Source: Akkermansia sp.
Lineage (GTDB): Bacteria > Verrucomicrobiota > Verrucomicrobiia > Verrucomicrobiales > Akkermansiaceae
Assembly (NCBI GenBank): GCA_017415995.1
Contig: JAFQDN010000047.1
Span: forward strand, 1 to 43,186
DNA length: 43,186 nt
Reading direction: 5' to 3'
The position numbers and the translations under genes are program-made. The notes beneath the pieces are model-generated. The model did not search any database, had not been told where the DNA came from, and saw only the letters and a program-made list of their open reading frames with translations. Shown in pieces: positions 29,070-36,044 of this stretch (its first letter is position 1; every line of letters begins with the position of its first letter).

Positions 29070-29825
29070 TCACTTTCCGGGTGACACAAACACACCGGAG
29101 GCAGCTTTGAAGCTGATACCTTGATTTTGAGCATACGCCCGAGCAGCAGCAGCATGCAAGGCGGAGGTATCCGCCGGGGTTTTCAGCCAAACAGAGAGCA
29201 GCTCAGTCAGCACCTTACCGGCGGGGTACATATTTTGACGGGTCATCAGCACAGGGCGCCCACCTAAACGGCGAATGCGGTCGGAAAAATATTCATCACT
29301 CATGCAGCACAGCACCACCGCATCCGTGTTTCCGCGGGCGGGAGATAATTCCGGCAAGTCTACATCCATCAAACCGTTATGACCGATAAAAGCGACTAAA
29401 TCATACTGCCCGGAAGCCAGCGCAGCCTCAAAATCACGCATACAGGCAGCAATGGAATCTCCACGGTAAGCATAGGCATAAACCGTGGCAGTGGCATCTG
29501 CCCGAGAGCACACCACGGTATCAATAACGGCCGGATGCTGCTTGGCGTAATCCGAGTAATACTGAGGCCGCCCCCAATCCCGCGAGGCCCGCATTACCTT
29601 AGGCAACGCATCGGAGCAGCCCCAATACAAATTATGCGCAGCATCCTCACCATTGCCAATGCGCGGGGGAACAGGCGCTATACCTTGGTGCACATTATCA
29701 CATAGTGCTACAAACACCGCCACTTGCTTACCCGGGCCGACAGGCAACGCAACCTTGTCCTCACCGAAACAATGTTGCAGCAATACAAAGCACAGACACA
29801 GAAAACAAATACAGACGCGACGCAT
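29070..29825 (-). CDS. Secreted protein with possible caspase/gingipain-like (clan CD) core
   Basis: A 251-residue protein with signal peptide MRRVCICFLCLCFVLLQHCFG. The body has strand-like blocks VAVFVALCDN, YDLVAFIGHNGLMDVDLPEL (His149) and DAVVLCCMSDEYFSDRI (Cys173/174), then RPVLMTRQNMYPAGKVLTELL. A hydrophobic strand ending in HxG followed by a hydrophobic strand ending in Cys is the pattern of clan CD cysteine peptidases, but the spacing of about 24 residues is shorter than usual. I cannot name the family. It starts 11 nt after the stop of the 96-residue gene at 30127-29837, so the two form one transcript. Confidence 0.65.
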   Translation of the reverse strand: MRRVCICFLCLCFVLLQHCFGEDKVALPVGPGKQVAVFVALCDNVHQGIAPVPPRIGNGEDAAHNLYWGCSDALPKVMRASRDWGRPQYYSDYAKQHPAVIDTVVCSRADATATVYAYAYRGDSIAACMRDFEAALASGQYDLVAFIGHNGLMDVDLPELSPARGNTDAVVLCCMSDEYFSDRIRRLGGRPVLMTRQNMYPAGKVLTELLSVWLKTPADTSALHAAAARAYAQNQGISFKAASGVFVSPGK

Positions 29826-29836
29826 GGCAATTAAAC

Positions 29837-30127
29837 CTACTTGGCACTAACAGTGTTCAACTTCTCCAACAAAGGCTCTATAGCATACTCCCCTGCCCAT
29901 TTTTTGAGCTCCTTACCCGTGTAAGACGACAAGCCATCCGCCGTAAGCTGCCGAGCCAGTACCCCCGCCGGAATCAGCATGCACAGAAAATCCGCCTCCG
30001 ACTCATACCCGGTGCGCACCTTGCCGTTTTTATCCATAATAACCCCATCCGCCGGGCTCATGGAATTAAGCTCCACAATGGCATTCACCAATTCCTCGCG
30101 GTCTATCGTATACTGATTCTCCTCCAT
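29837..30127 (-). CDS. Small cytoplasmic protein of unknown function
   Basis: A 96-residue protein without signal or membrane segment. It begins MEENQYTIDREELVNAIVELNSMSPADGVIMDKNG and contains ESEADFLCMLIPAGVLARQL and KKWAGEYAIEPLLEKLNT; mainly helical. Not recognised. It is the first gene of a two-gene operon with the secreted protein at 29070. The promoter at 30134-30162 puts the start codon about where transcription begins. Confidence 0.65.
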   Translation of the reverse strand: MEENQYTIDREELVNAIVELNSMSPADGVIMDKNGKVRTGYESEADFLCMLIPAGVLARQLTADGLSSYTGKELKKWAGEYAIEPLLEKLNTVSAK

Positions 30128-30133
30128 GCCCTC

Positions 30134-30162
30134 ACTCTAGCAAAAAAAACGCACCAAAGCAA
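30134..30162 (-). promoter_or_regulatory. Promoter of the 96-residue protein operon
   Basis: Minus strand: TTGCTT (30157-30162), 17-nt spacer, TAGAGT (30134-30139); ATG 6 nt further. Confidence 0.6.
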
Positions 30163-30258
30163 GGCGATTTGAGTGAAAAAATGCCCGTACCTACCAAATA
30201 TGCCACATGATGGAAGACTGCCACCTGCAATTCAAGCAACGCAGCACAAAGTTCATCC

Positions 30259-30287
30259 TTGACCCGTAGGCTCATATATGGTATACG
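30259..30287 (+). promoter_or_regulatory. Promoter of the lipoprotein gene
   Basis: TTGACC (30259-30264), 17-nt spacer, TATACG (30282-30287); ATG at 30297 follows after 9 nt. Confidence 0.5.
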
Positions 30288-30296
30288 GTAAGGCAC

Positions 30297-30887
30297 ATGA
30301 AGAAAGTTTTAACCATAGGCATCGGCTTGGCTGCTCTGCTGATGGGGGCATGCCAGCAACAAAGACAAAACAGAAATGACGACCCGAAAGCGGGTAAAGT
30401 GTTGCCACCGTTACACTTGGGCGCGGTACACCAAGTATACCCCGACCAAGGCTTTGTGCTCCTGCGCATCATCGGCCCCATGCCCAAGGGCGGCACGGTG
30501 CTCATCAGCCATCCGGCCGACGGTTCCAACACGCGGGTCGGCAACTTGGTCGTAACCTCCGACCAACCACCGAAAAATAACATTATCGCAGCAGACATCC
30601 GCTCCGGCACCGTGCTAAAAGGCGACCGCGTTTTCATGTACCGCAACATAGCCGCACCGGATGAAAAACCGGAGGAAACGGAAGGAACCGCCACCACAAC
30701 ACAACCGGCAACGCCTACGACCGAGCCGACCACACCGAGTACACCGGCGGAGGACACAACAACAACAACACCGGAATCCACCGTGTCGGAAGATGCCTCA
30801 CAGGCGCCTGCCAAAAAGGATAAGAAAAAGCACGTTACCCCACAACACATTTACGACATACCGGACAACATAGACGACTGGGATTAA
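30297..30887 (+). CDS. Lipoprotein with Thr/Pro-rich tail
   Basis: A 196-residue protein with lipobox LLMGAC (Cys at about 19). A compact beta domain (VLPPLHLGAVHQVYPDQGFVLLRIIGPMPKGGTVLISHP to SGTVLKGDRVFMYRNI) resembles a small barrel of the type found in FlgT-C or S1-like proteins. A long Thr/Pro/Glu-rich linker with TTTTQPATPTTEP-like runs follows, then a basic KKDKKKH patch. The tail is likely extended or disordered. Function unknown. Twenty-one nt before the FAH-family gene, so probably cotranscribed. Confidence 0.72.
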   Translation: MKKVLTIGIGLAALLMGACQQQRQNRNDDPKAGKVLPPLHLGAVHQVYPDQGFVLLRIIGPMPKGGTVLISHPADGSNTRVGNLVVTSDQPPKNNIIAADIRSGTVLKGDRVFMYRNIAAPDEKPEETEGTATTTQPATPTTEPTTPSTPAEDTTTTTPESTVSEDASQAPAKKDKKKHVTPQHIYDIPDNIDDWD

Positions 30888-30908
30888 CACCCGCCAAAGC
30901 ACACCGCC

Positions 30909-31778
30909 ATGAGACTACAGTATTACGTTGACGAAGAGGGGGAAAGCACCATCGGTCTGTGGATTCCCAAGCGCCGGGCTTTCATTGATGTTACCGGGCA
31001 AGATGACCAAATTTGGGCAGCCCTGCAACCGGATGGCAAAAAACTGCGCAAAGAGATTGAAACGTGGATTTCCAAGGGTGCGCCGGATGGAGTAGAGGTG
31101 GATGCAAAAGAGCTGGTCCAAAGCAGTGCTCTGCACGTGCAACCCTGCACCATTGCATGCCTCGGCAAGTGCTATGCAGCCCATGCCAAAGAGTTCAGCG
31201 GCGAGGACTTGGGGGAGCCTTCAATTTTTCTAAAGGCAACCTCAGCCATCAGCTCGGACCTCACCTACGTGCTCAACCCACCCGGAGCCACCAAGCTGGA
31301 CTACGAGGTGGAGCTTGCCGTCATCATCGGCGACACCCTGCACAATGCCACCGCTGCTGAGGCCAAGCGTGCCATCATCGGCTACACCCTCATGTGCGAT
31401 TACTCCGAGCGCTCATACCAACTGGAACACGGAGGGCAATGGACCAAGGGCAAAAGTTACGACACCTTTGCACCGTTCGGCCCTGTGCTGGTATCCAAGG
31501 ACGAGATTCCCAACCCGGACGCCCTCACCCTGCAACTGAAGGTGAATGGCGAGTTGCGCCAGCACGCCTCCACGGCAGAGCTGGTAATGCCCGTTGCGGA
31601 GTTGGTGGCATATGTCTCCCACTTCATGACCCTTAATCCCGGAGATGTCGTTTCCACCGGCACGCCGGGCGGGGTCGGCATGGGAATGAACCCGCCCTGC
31701 TACCTTAAACCCGGAGATGTCATCGAGTTCGGTTGCGATGCCATAGGCTGGGTTAAGCAGGTAGTCGAGGCAGAATAA
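30909..31778 (+). CDS. Fumarylacetoacetate hydrolase (FAH) family enzyme
   Basis: A 289-residue enzyme. N-terminal small domain (about 1-75), then the FAH core: CLGKCYAAHAKEFS, PSIFLKATSAI, LDYEVELAVIIGDT (about 137-150, metal-binding E-x-E), GYTLMCDYSERSYQ (metal-binding Asp), KSYDTFAPFGPVLV and NPGDVVSTGTPGGVG. The family contains hydrolases, decarboxylases and hydratases acting on 2-oxo acids, often with Mg or Mn. No catabolic cluster is nearby, so the substrate cannot be named; an oxaloacetate or acylpyruvate substrate is possible from family knowledge. Confidence 0.85.
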   Translation: MRLQYYVDEEGESTIGLWIPKRRAFIDVTGQDDQIWAALQPDGKKLRKEIETWISKGAPDGVEVDAKELVQSSALHVQPCTIACLGKCYAAHAKEFSGEDLGEPSIFLKATSAISSDLTYVLNPPGATKLDYEVELAVIIGDTLHNATAAEAKRAIIGYTLMCDYSERSYQLEHGGQWTKGKSYDTFAPFGPVLVSKDEIPNPDALTLQLKVNGELRQHASTAELVMPVAELVAYVSHFMTLNPGDVVSTGTPGGVGMGMNPPCYLKPGDVIEFGCDAIGWVKQVVEAE

Positions 31779-31880
31779 GTGCGCGCCCGGCATTCCGGGC
31801 AAGCTCTCGGCTCCCCAGCGCAAAGGGAATCAAGAATGCGGCAACTTCCGAATTTATCCTGATTCATCGGACAAAAAAGA

Positions 31881-31909
31881 TTGCATTGCCGCAAAATACT
31901 TGCTAGAAT
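31881..31909 (+). promoter_or_regulatory. Promoter of the epimerase-pyrD pair
   Basis: TTGCAT (31881-31886), 17-nt spacer, TAGAAT (31904-31909), leaving a leader of about 58 nt before 31974. Confidence 0.65.
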
Positions 31910-31973
31910 GAACGCATAAAGGAACAACGTTGCAGACGCGACACTATTCAACAACAACACAGTTTTCTGACAT

Positions 31974-33008
31974 ATGAAAATCCTCGTCACCGGAGCCGCC
32001 GGCTTCATAGGTTATCACACCGTCAACAGACTCCTGAACGACGGGCACAGTGTAGTGGGCATTGACAACCTGTGCGACCCCGCCTCGCTCACGCTCAAAA
32101 ATGCTCGTCTTTCGCTTCTGGGGATAGACCCCGCTGCCGTTGCAGACGCCACCCCACAGCAAAGCACCATAGGCGATTTCCGCTTCATCAAGCTCGACAT
32201 ACTGGACCGGGAGGCAATGACGGAACTCTGCCGCCAAGGCGCGTTTGACTGCATTGTACACCTTGCAGCATTGGCGGGCACCAAACCCTCGCAGGCGGAT
32301 CCCGTCGGGTTCTTCGATGTCAACACCATCGGCACCCAAAATATGCTGGAAGCCGCAAGACAAGGCGAGGTGCGTCACTTCTTCTTCTCCTCCAGTTATG
32401 TGGTGCACGGCTCGCACGCACAGTCACCCCTCAAGGAGAACGATGATGTGGACACCCCCATGAGCATGTATGCCGCTTCCAAGCGAGCCGGTGAGCTGCT
32501 GTGCTACACATACGCCAGTGCCTACAAGATTCCCGTCACCGTTTTCCGATTCTTCACGGCGTACGGCCAGTGGGGGCGCCCGGATTCCAAGCCGATGCGC
32601 ATAGCCCATGCCATTGCAGCAGGAGAACCCATCACCCTGCTGAATGATGGCTACCTGGTGCGAGACTTCACTTATGTGGATGACATTATAGACGGCATGG
32701 CCATGGCGCTGAGCACGCCCCCGCACAACGCACACGGAGCCCCCTACGCCCTCTACAACATCGGCCGCTCCAAGCCTGTTCCCATGCTTTCCTTCATCCA
32801 ATCCATTGAGGCAGCCATGGGCAAAGCCGCCATCATTGAGCGCGACCCCGCATCCCCCCTTACCAAAGGTGAAAGCGTGGAAATGTATGCCGATACCGGC
32901 AAACTGGAAAGCGAGCTAGCCTACTCTCCCGTTTGGGACTATGAGGAAGCCGCCCCCATGTTCGGCCGCTGGTTTATAGAAAATTACAACGTCACTTTCA
33001 ACATGTAA
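31974..33008 (+). CDS. NAD-dependent sugar epimerase/dehydratase (UDP-glucuronate 4-epimerase-like)
   Basis: A 344-residue extended SDR enzyme: Rossmann loop GAAGFIG (residues 7-13), DNLCDPASLTLKNARLSLL as in uronate epimerases, LAALAG near 95, FFSSSYVVHG (catalytic Ser/Thr region), YAASKRAGE (YxxxK, about 166-174), VFRFFTAYGQWGRPDSKP and FTYVDDIIDGMA. The AYGxWGRPDxxP block is typical of UDP-glucuronate/UDP-galacturonate 4-epimerases, which supply uronates for surface polysaccharide. The catalytic Ser block is SYVVHG rather than SSVYG. Followed by a hairpin and pyrD. Confidence 0.85.
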   Translation: MKILVTGAAGFIGYHTVNRLLNDGHSVVGIDNLCDPASLTLKNARLSLLGIDPAAVADATPQQSTIGDFRFIKLDILDREAMTELCRQGAFDCIVHLAALAGTKPSQADPVGFFDVNTIGTQNMLEAARQGEVRHFFFSSSYVVHGSHAQSPLKENDDVDTPMSMYAASKRAGELLCYTYASAYKIPVTVFRFFTAYGQWGRPDSKPMRIAHAIAAGEPITLLNDGYLVRDFTYVDDIIDGMAMALSTPPHNAHGAPYALYNIGRSKPVPMLSFIQSIEAAMGKAAIIERDPASPLTKGESVEMYADTGKLESELAYSPVWDYEEAAPMFGRWFIENYNVTFNM

Positions 33009-33020
33009 CAACCCCTGCCC

Positions 33021-33053
33021 CCGAGCAATACGCCATAGGGCGCGTTGCTCGGT
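33021..33053 (+). terminator. Hairpin between epimerase and pyrD
   Basis: CCGAGCAA pairs with TTGCTCGG, with further pairing inside (two mismatches). No T-run, so weak termination or mRNA end protection. Confidence 0.4.
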
Positions 33054-33066
33054 CGGCTTCTTCACC

Positions 33067-34110
33067 GTGTCCCCGATTCTTTACAATCTCGCCAAACGTT
33101 TTCTCTTCTGTTTCAACCCGGAAACCGCGCATGAAATGACCCTCGCAGGCTTGCGCCTGGCTGAGAAAATGCGTATTCTCTCCCTGTTTGCCCCCGCCCG
33201 CGTGGAAGACCCCGTCACCGTCATGGGGCTCAAGTTCCCCAACCGCGTTGGTTTGGCAGCCGGTATGGACAAACAGGCTAACACCATTGCGGCTTTCGGC
33301 ACTCTGGGCTTCGGATTTGTGGAGGTGGGTACCCTCACGCCCTTGGCTCAGCCCGGCAACCCCAAGCCTCGCTGCTTCCGTTGCATCCCCCAGCAAGCCA
33401 TCATCAACCACATGGGTATCAATAACCCGGGTATTGATGCAGGCGTGGAAAACATCCGCGCTACCAAGCGTTTCCACGGTGTCCTCGGGGTCAACATCAG
33501 CAAAAATAAGGTTACACCTAATGAGGAGGCCAGCATGGACTACCTGGCCTGCATGCGCGCTGCGTGGGATGTTGCGGACTACATTGCCATCAATTTCTCA
33601 TGCCCGAACGTCCCTAACCTCTGCAACCTCGCCAAGGCAGCCCCTGCTGCGGCGCTGCTCGCCCTCCTCAAGAGTGAGCAAACCAACCTCACCAATGATA
33701 CAGGGCGCTACGTCCCCATTGTCATGAAGGTGTCCCCGGATATGGAGGAATCCCAAATCCGTGAGCTCTCCCGGGTTTTCTTGGATAGTCAGTTGGATGG
33801 CCTCATCTGCACCAATACCACAACCACCCGCACCGGCGTGGAGGAGCACCCCGCTGCTAAACAAAGCGGCGGTATGTCCGGCAAACCGCTCTACAACCGA
33901 GCCAATGAAACGCTGGAGGCTTTCGCCAAGGAGCTCAAAGGCGCTATCCCTATCATCGGTGTGGGCGGTATCACCTCCGCTCAGGACGCAGCCAAGAAAA
34001 TTGAGCTCGGCGCTTCCCTCGTTCAGCTATACAGCGGCTTTATTTACAAGGGCCCGCGCCTCATCGCCGATTGCGCTAAAGCCATCCGCGACCTCGCGCC
34101 CTCCTCTTGA
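33067..34110 (+). CDS. pyrD: Dihydroorotate dehydrogenase (quinone type layout)
   Basis: A 347-residue flavoenzyme of pyrimidine synthesis, starting at GTG. The N-terminal helix pair (LYNLAKRFLFCFNPETAHEMTLAGLRLAEK) is the membrane/quinone part of class 2 enzymes. The FMN barrel shows MGLKFPNRVGLAAGMDK, VEVGTLTPLAQPGNPKPR, NHMGINNPG, VNISKNK, GLICTNTTTTR, GGMSGKPL and IIGVGGITSAQDAAKKIELGASLVQLYSGFIYKGP. The catalytic base motif, NxSSPN in class 2, reads NFSCPN with Cys179 (codon 33601-33603), the residue used by class 1 enzymes. Otherwise complete. Strong terminator after it. Confidence 0.93.
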   Translation: MSPILYNLAKRFLFCFNPETAHEMTLAGLRLAEKMRILSLFAPARVEDPVTVMGLKFPNRVGLAAGMDKQANTIAAFGTLGFGFVEVGTLTPLAQPGNPKPRCFRCIPQQAIINHMGINNPGIDAGVENIRATKRFHGVLGVNISKNKVTPNEEASMDYLACMRAAWDVADYIAINFSCPNVPNLCNLAKAAPAAALLALLKSEQTNLTNDTGRYVPIVMKVSPDMEESQIRELSRVFLDSQLDGLICTNTTTTRTGVEEHPAAKQSGGMSGKPLYNRANETLEAFAKELKGAIPIIGVGGITSAQDAAKKIELGASLVQLYSGFIYKGPRLIADCAKAIRDLAPSS

Positions 34111-34140
34111 TGGCTCTCCCTTTTCTCGCCTTTCCCAACT

Positions 34141-34179
34141 TAAAAGCCGTTGTTCCTCTCAGGAACAACGGCTTTTTAA
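34141..34179. terminator. Two-way terminator between pyrD and the PEP-CTERM gene
   Basis: 16-bp perfect stem (34142-34157 with 34161-34176), 3-nt loop, A-run on one side and T-run on the other, so it can serve both convergent genes. Confidence 0.9.
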
Positions 34180-34201
34180 GCTTTCTAGCGTTTCCGCTTT
34201 T

Positions 34202-34879
34202 TTACTTGCGACGACGACGTACTGCCAATCCTGCCAGTGCCAGCAAGGAAAGCGTTGCCGTGGTCGGCTCAGGAACAATCATATTGCCACCGCGTTTGAG
34301 GGAGATACCGCTAAACGTCTCTGCTCCTCCATTGGTAAAAATATTGTTATTAGACCCCTTGGTAAAGACAGTATTTGTCGCATCATCTTCAGCAATCTCA
34401 TAGGTATATGAGGAACCACCAACTGTTAAAGTGAACAGACCGCCGGCATCTTCTCCGGCTTCATCCACATAATTGAGGAACTGCAAGGTGATGGCCACAG
34501 CCGAATCATCGGCCGTATATGCATTCTTCGCCTCAATCACGCAAGTACTCTTGTTTTGATTCAGCTTAATTGAACCGGCGGAAGAAATAGAGAGAGTATA
34601 CCCCGCAGCGCCGCTATTGTCCTTGACGGTACCAAAAAGGTACTGATCAGAAAGGCGGCTCGGATCAAGAGTAAAGGAAAGTTCCCAGCTCTTCTCCAAG
34701 TTTCCTGTCTCCTCAGTCCAATTTATAACAGAATTCGATGAAGAGAGTGCTCCATTTGCCGGTGTCGTGATGCTCAACGTTTCCCACGTAAGCGCATCCG
34801 GTTTTGTAAGCCATCCGTCTGTCACTTCGGCGGTAGCAACACCGGTCAGTGCAACAAGTGCGATTAGTGTCTTTTTCAT
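34202..34879 (-). CDS. PEP-CTERM sorted exported protein
   Basis: A 225-residue secreted protein from the ATG at 34879: signal peptide MKKTLIALVALTGVATAEV, a beta-rich lectin-like body (SWELSFTLDPSRLSDQYLFGTV, YTLSISSAGSIKLNQ, AVAITLQFLNYVDEAGEDAGGLFTLTVGGSSYTYEI), and the sorting tail VPEPTTATLSLLALAGLAVRRRRK (PEP motif, hydrophobic helix, basic end). Such tails are cut by exosortase and direct proteins to the cell surface. The body resembles concanavalin-type sandwich proteins common among these exported proteins. Its upstream side holds the 21-bp inverted repeats, and no clear promoter lies between them and the ATG. Confidence 0.82.
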   Translation of the reverse strand: MKKTLIALVALTGVATAEVTDGWLTKPDALTWETLSITTPANGALSSSNSVINWTEETGNLEKSWELSFTLDPSRLSDQYLFGTVKDNSGAAGYTLSISSAGSIKLNQNKSTCVIEAKNAYTADDSAVAITLQFLNYVDEAGEDAGGLFTLTVGGSSYTYEIAEDDATNTVFTKGSNNNIFTNGGAETFSGISLKRGGNMIVPEPTTATLSLLALAGLAVRRRRK

Positions 34880-34982
34880 AATATGTGTTTGATTGTTAAC
34901 ATTGCACAGCATGCACAGGGGTATTCATTCCCACGCGCGCCGGGATGCTGAAATACCTGTCACATTCTGCTCGCCACGAGCT

Positions 34983-35145
34983 TATCTCTTTTTAAATGAG
35001 ATGCTGCTTCCTGTCTTGTTTTTCAACAAATTGCGCGATATGTTCATGCTGTAGCAACACTTCTGAAAAACAGTTATATTATCACAACTCTCTTTTTTTT
35101 ATCAGTATCATTTTTTTTGCTGGACATCTCATTTAAAAAGAGATA
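34983..35145. repeat. 163-bp segment bounded by perfect 21-bp inverted repeats (candidate inverton or MITE)
   Basis: 34983-35003 and 35125-35145 are exact reverse complements. Each arm is itself a broken palindrome (ATCTC, 9-nt core, GAGAT), like a recombinase site. The AT-rich inside holds -10-like boxes in both directions: TTGTTT-N17-TATGTT on plus, TGTGATAAT on minus. It sits between a PEP-CTERM gene reading left and a PEP-CTERM pseudogene reading right. No target-site duplication is visible and no recombinase gene is in the window. Confidence 0.6.
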
Positions 35146-35165
35146 TTCTGACCGCAGGTAACGTT

Positions 35166-35850
35166 TTGCTCATCCGGGAACTTTCCGACGCGCGAGGGAA
35201 GGAAGGAGCAGCAGACGCGAAACACACACAATCAACAGACAAATACTCCGGCGACTTTGCTTGGGGTAGCGACAACACTCCTTTAACCTTACATTCGAGA
35301 CCTGGAGTCCGTTTACAATTGAAAGCCTCACCTGCGACAAGACTTACAAGTCAACAAATGTGCACAGTGAGACATTGACACCTGACATTAACATTGGTAA
35401 TACGGCAGGTGCTCATGGACTCTCAGCTTTACGCTGACAAACACATCTACGGAAGCCATCCACATTAAGGGATTGGAACCGGAGGTTTTCCTCTTCAATG
35501 GCGGTGGAAATGCTCAAAATGCTGACACCTATGCTCGTCCTATTACGTTGACGTTAGCAACCGAAGGCACCACCCTCGTAACTCAAGAGGTAGCAACGGC
35601 CGGAGGCACAACGGCATGGGAAAGCAAGCCGGTACTTTCTCTTGTCAACGGGCAAGGAGATTGGTATGTTATGGAAGCTGGCGACAGCATAGACCTGACT
35701 CTTACAGTTACCAATGCTCAGACCGGCACTCCTCTTAGAGGAACATTCGTTGGCATGACCGGAGCCTCTGTAGTAGTTCCTGAGCCGGCCACGGCAACGC
35801 TTTCGCTGCCGGCCTTGGCCGGATTGGCAGTACGACGTCGCCGCAAGTAA
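35166..35850 (+). pseudogene. PEP-CTERM protein pseudogene with at least two frameshifts
   Basis: Three consecutive pieces in different frames read as one protein. First KYSGDFAWGSDNT (ending about 35276), then SFNLTFETWSPFTIESL to TPDINIGNTAG (about 35279-35413), then WTLSFTLTNTSTEAIHIKG to the tail VVPEPATATLSLPALAGLAVRRRRK (35416-35850). Each switch fits the loss of one base. The signal peptide is not found either. The last piece is open from a TTG at 35473 but cannot be exported alone. The tail's SLPALAG has Pro instead of the usual Leu in the hydrophobic helix. A terminator follows. Confidence 0.75.
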
Positions 35851-35883
35851 CAGGAGATAACGACCGAATAATTCACAACAAGC

Positions 35884-35913
35884 GTCACTCCCTTCCGGAG
35901 TGGCTCTTCTTTT
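35884..35913 (+). terminator. Terminator after the PEP-CTERM pseudogene
   Basis: 8-bp stem (35884-35891 with 35897-35904, one G-T pair), 5-nt loop, then TCTTCTTTT. The following GTACGA equals the first six bases of the intron 5' end. Confidence 0.6.
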
Positions 35914-36044
35914 GTACGAAGCACGCCCGGACAGAGATCGCCACCCTACCGCACAAGAACCGGGCTATATTTGCCATTGACAACATGGTGCCAACAAAAT
36001 CTATTTACTGACGCAGAGAGATAGGAGGAGGGAGAGCCGTCAAA

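Noticed and set aside
34913..34982. Second inverted repeat or gene in the PEP-CTERM upstream region
   Set aside because: Only a short GCATGC palindrome; nothing supportable.
35473..35850. Independent 125-residue PEP-CTERM gene
   Set aside because: Starts at TTG without signal peptide; upstream frames clearly continue the same protein, so it is the end of a pseudogene.
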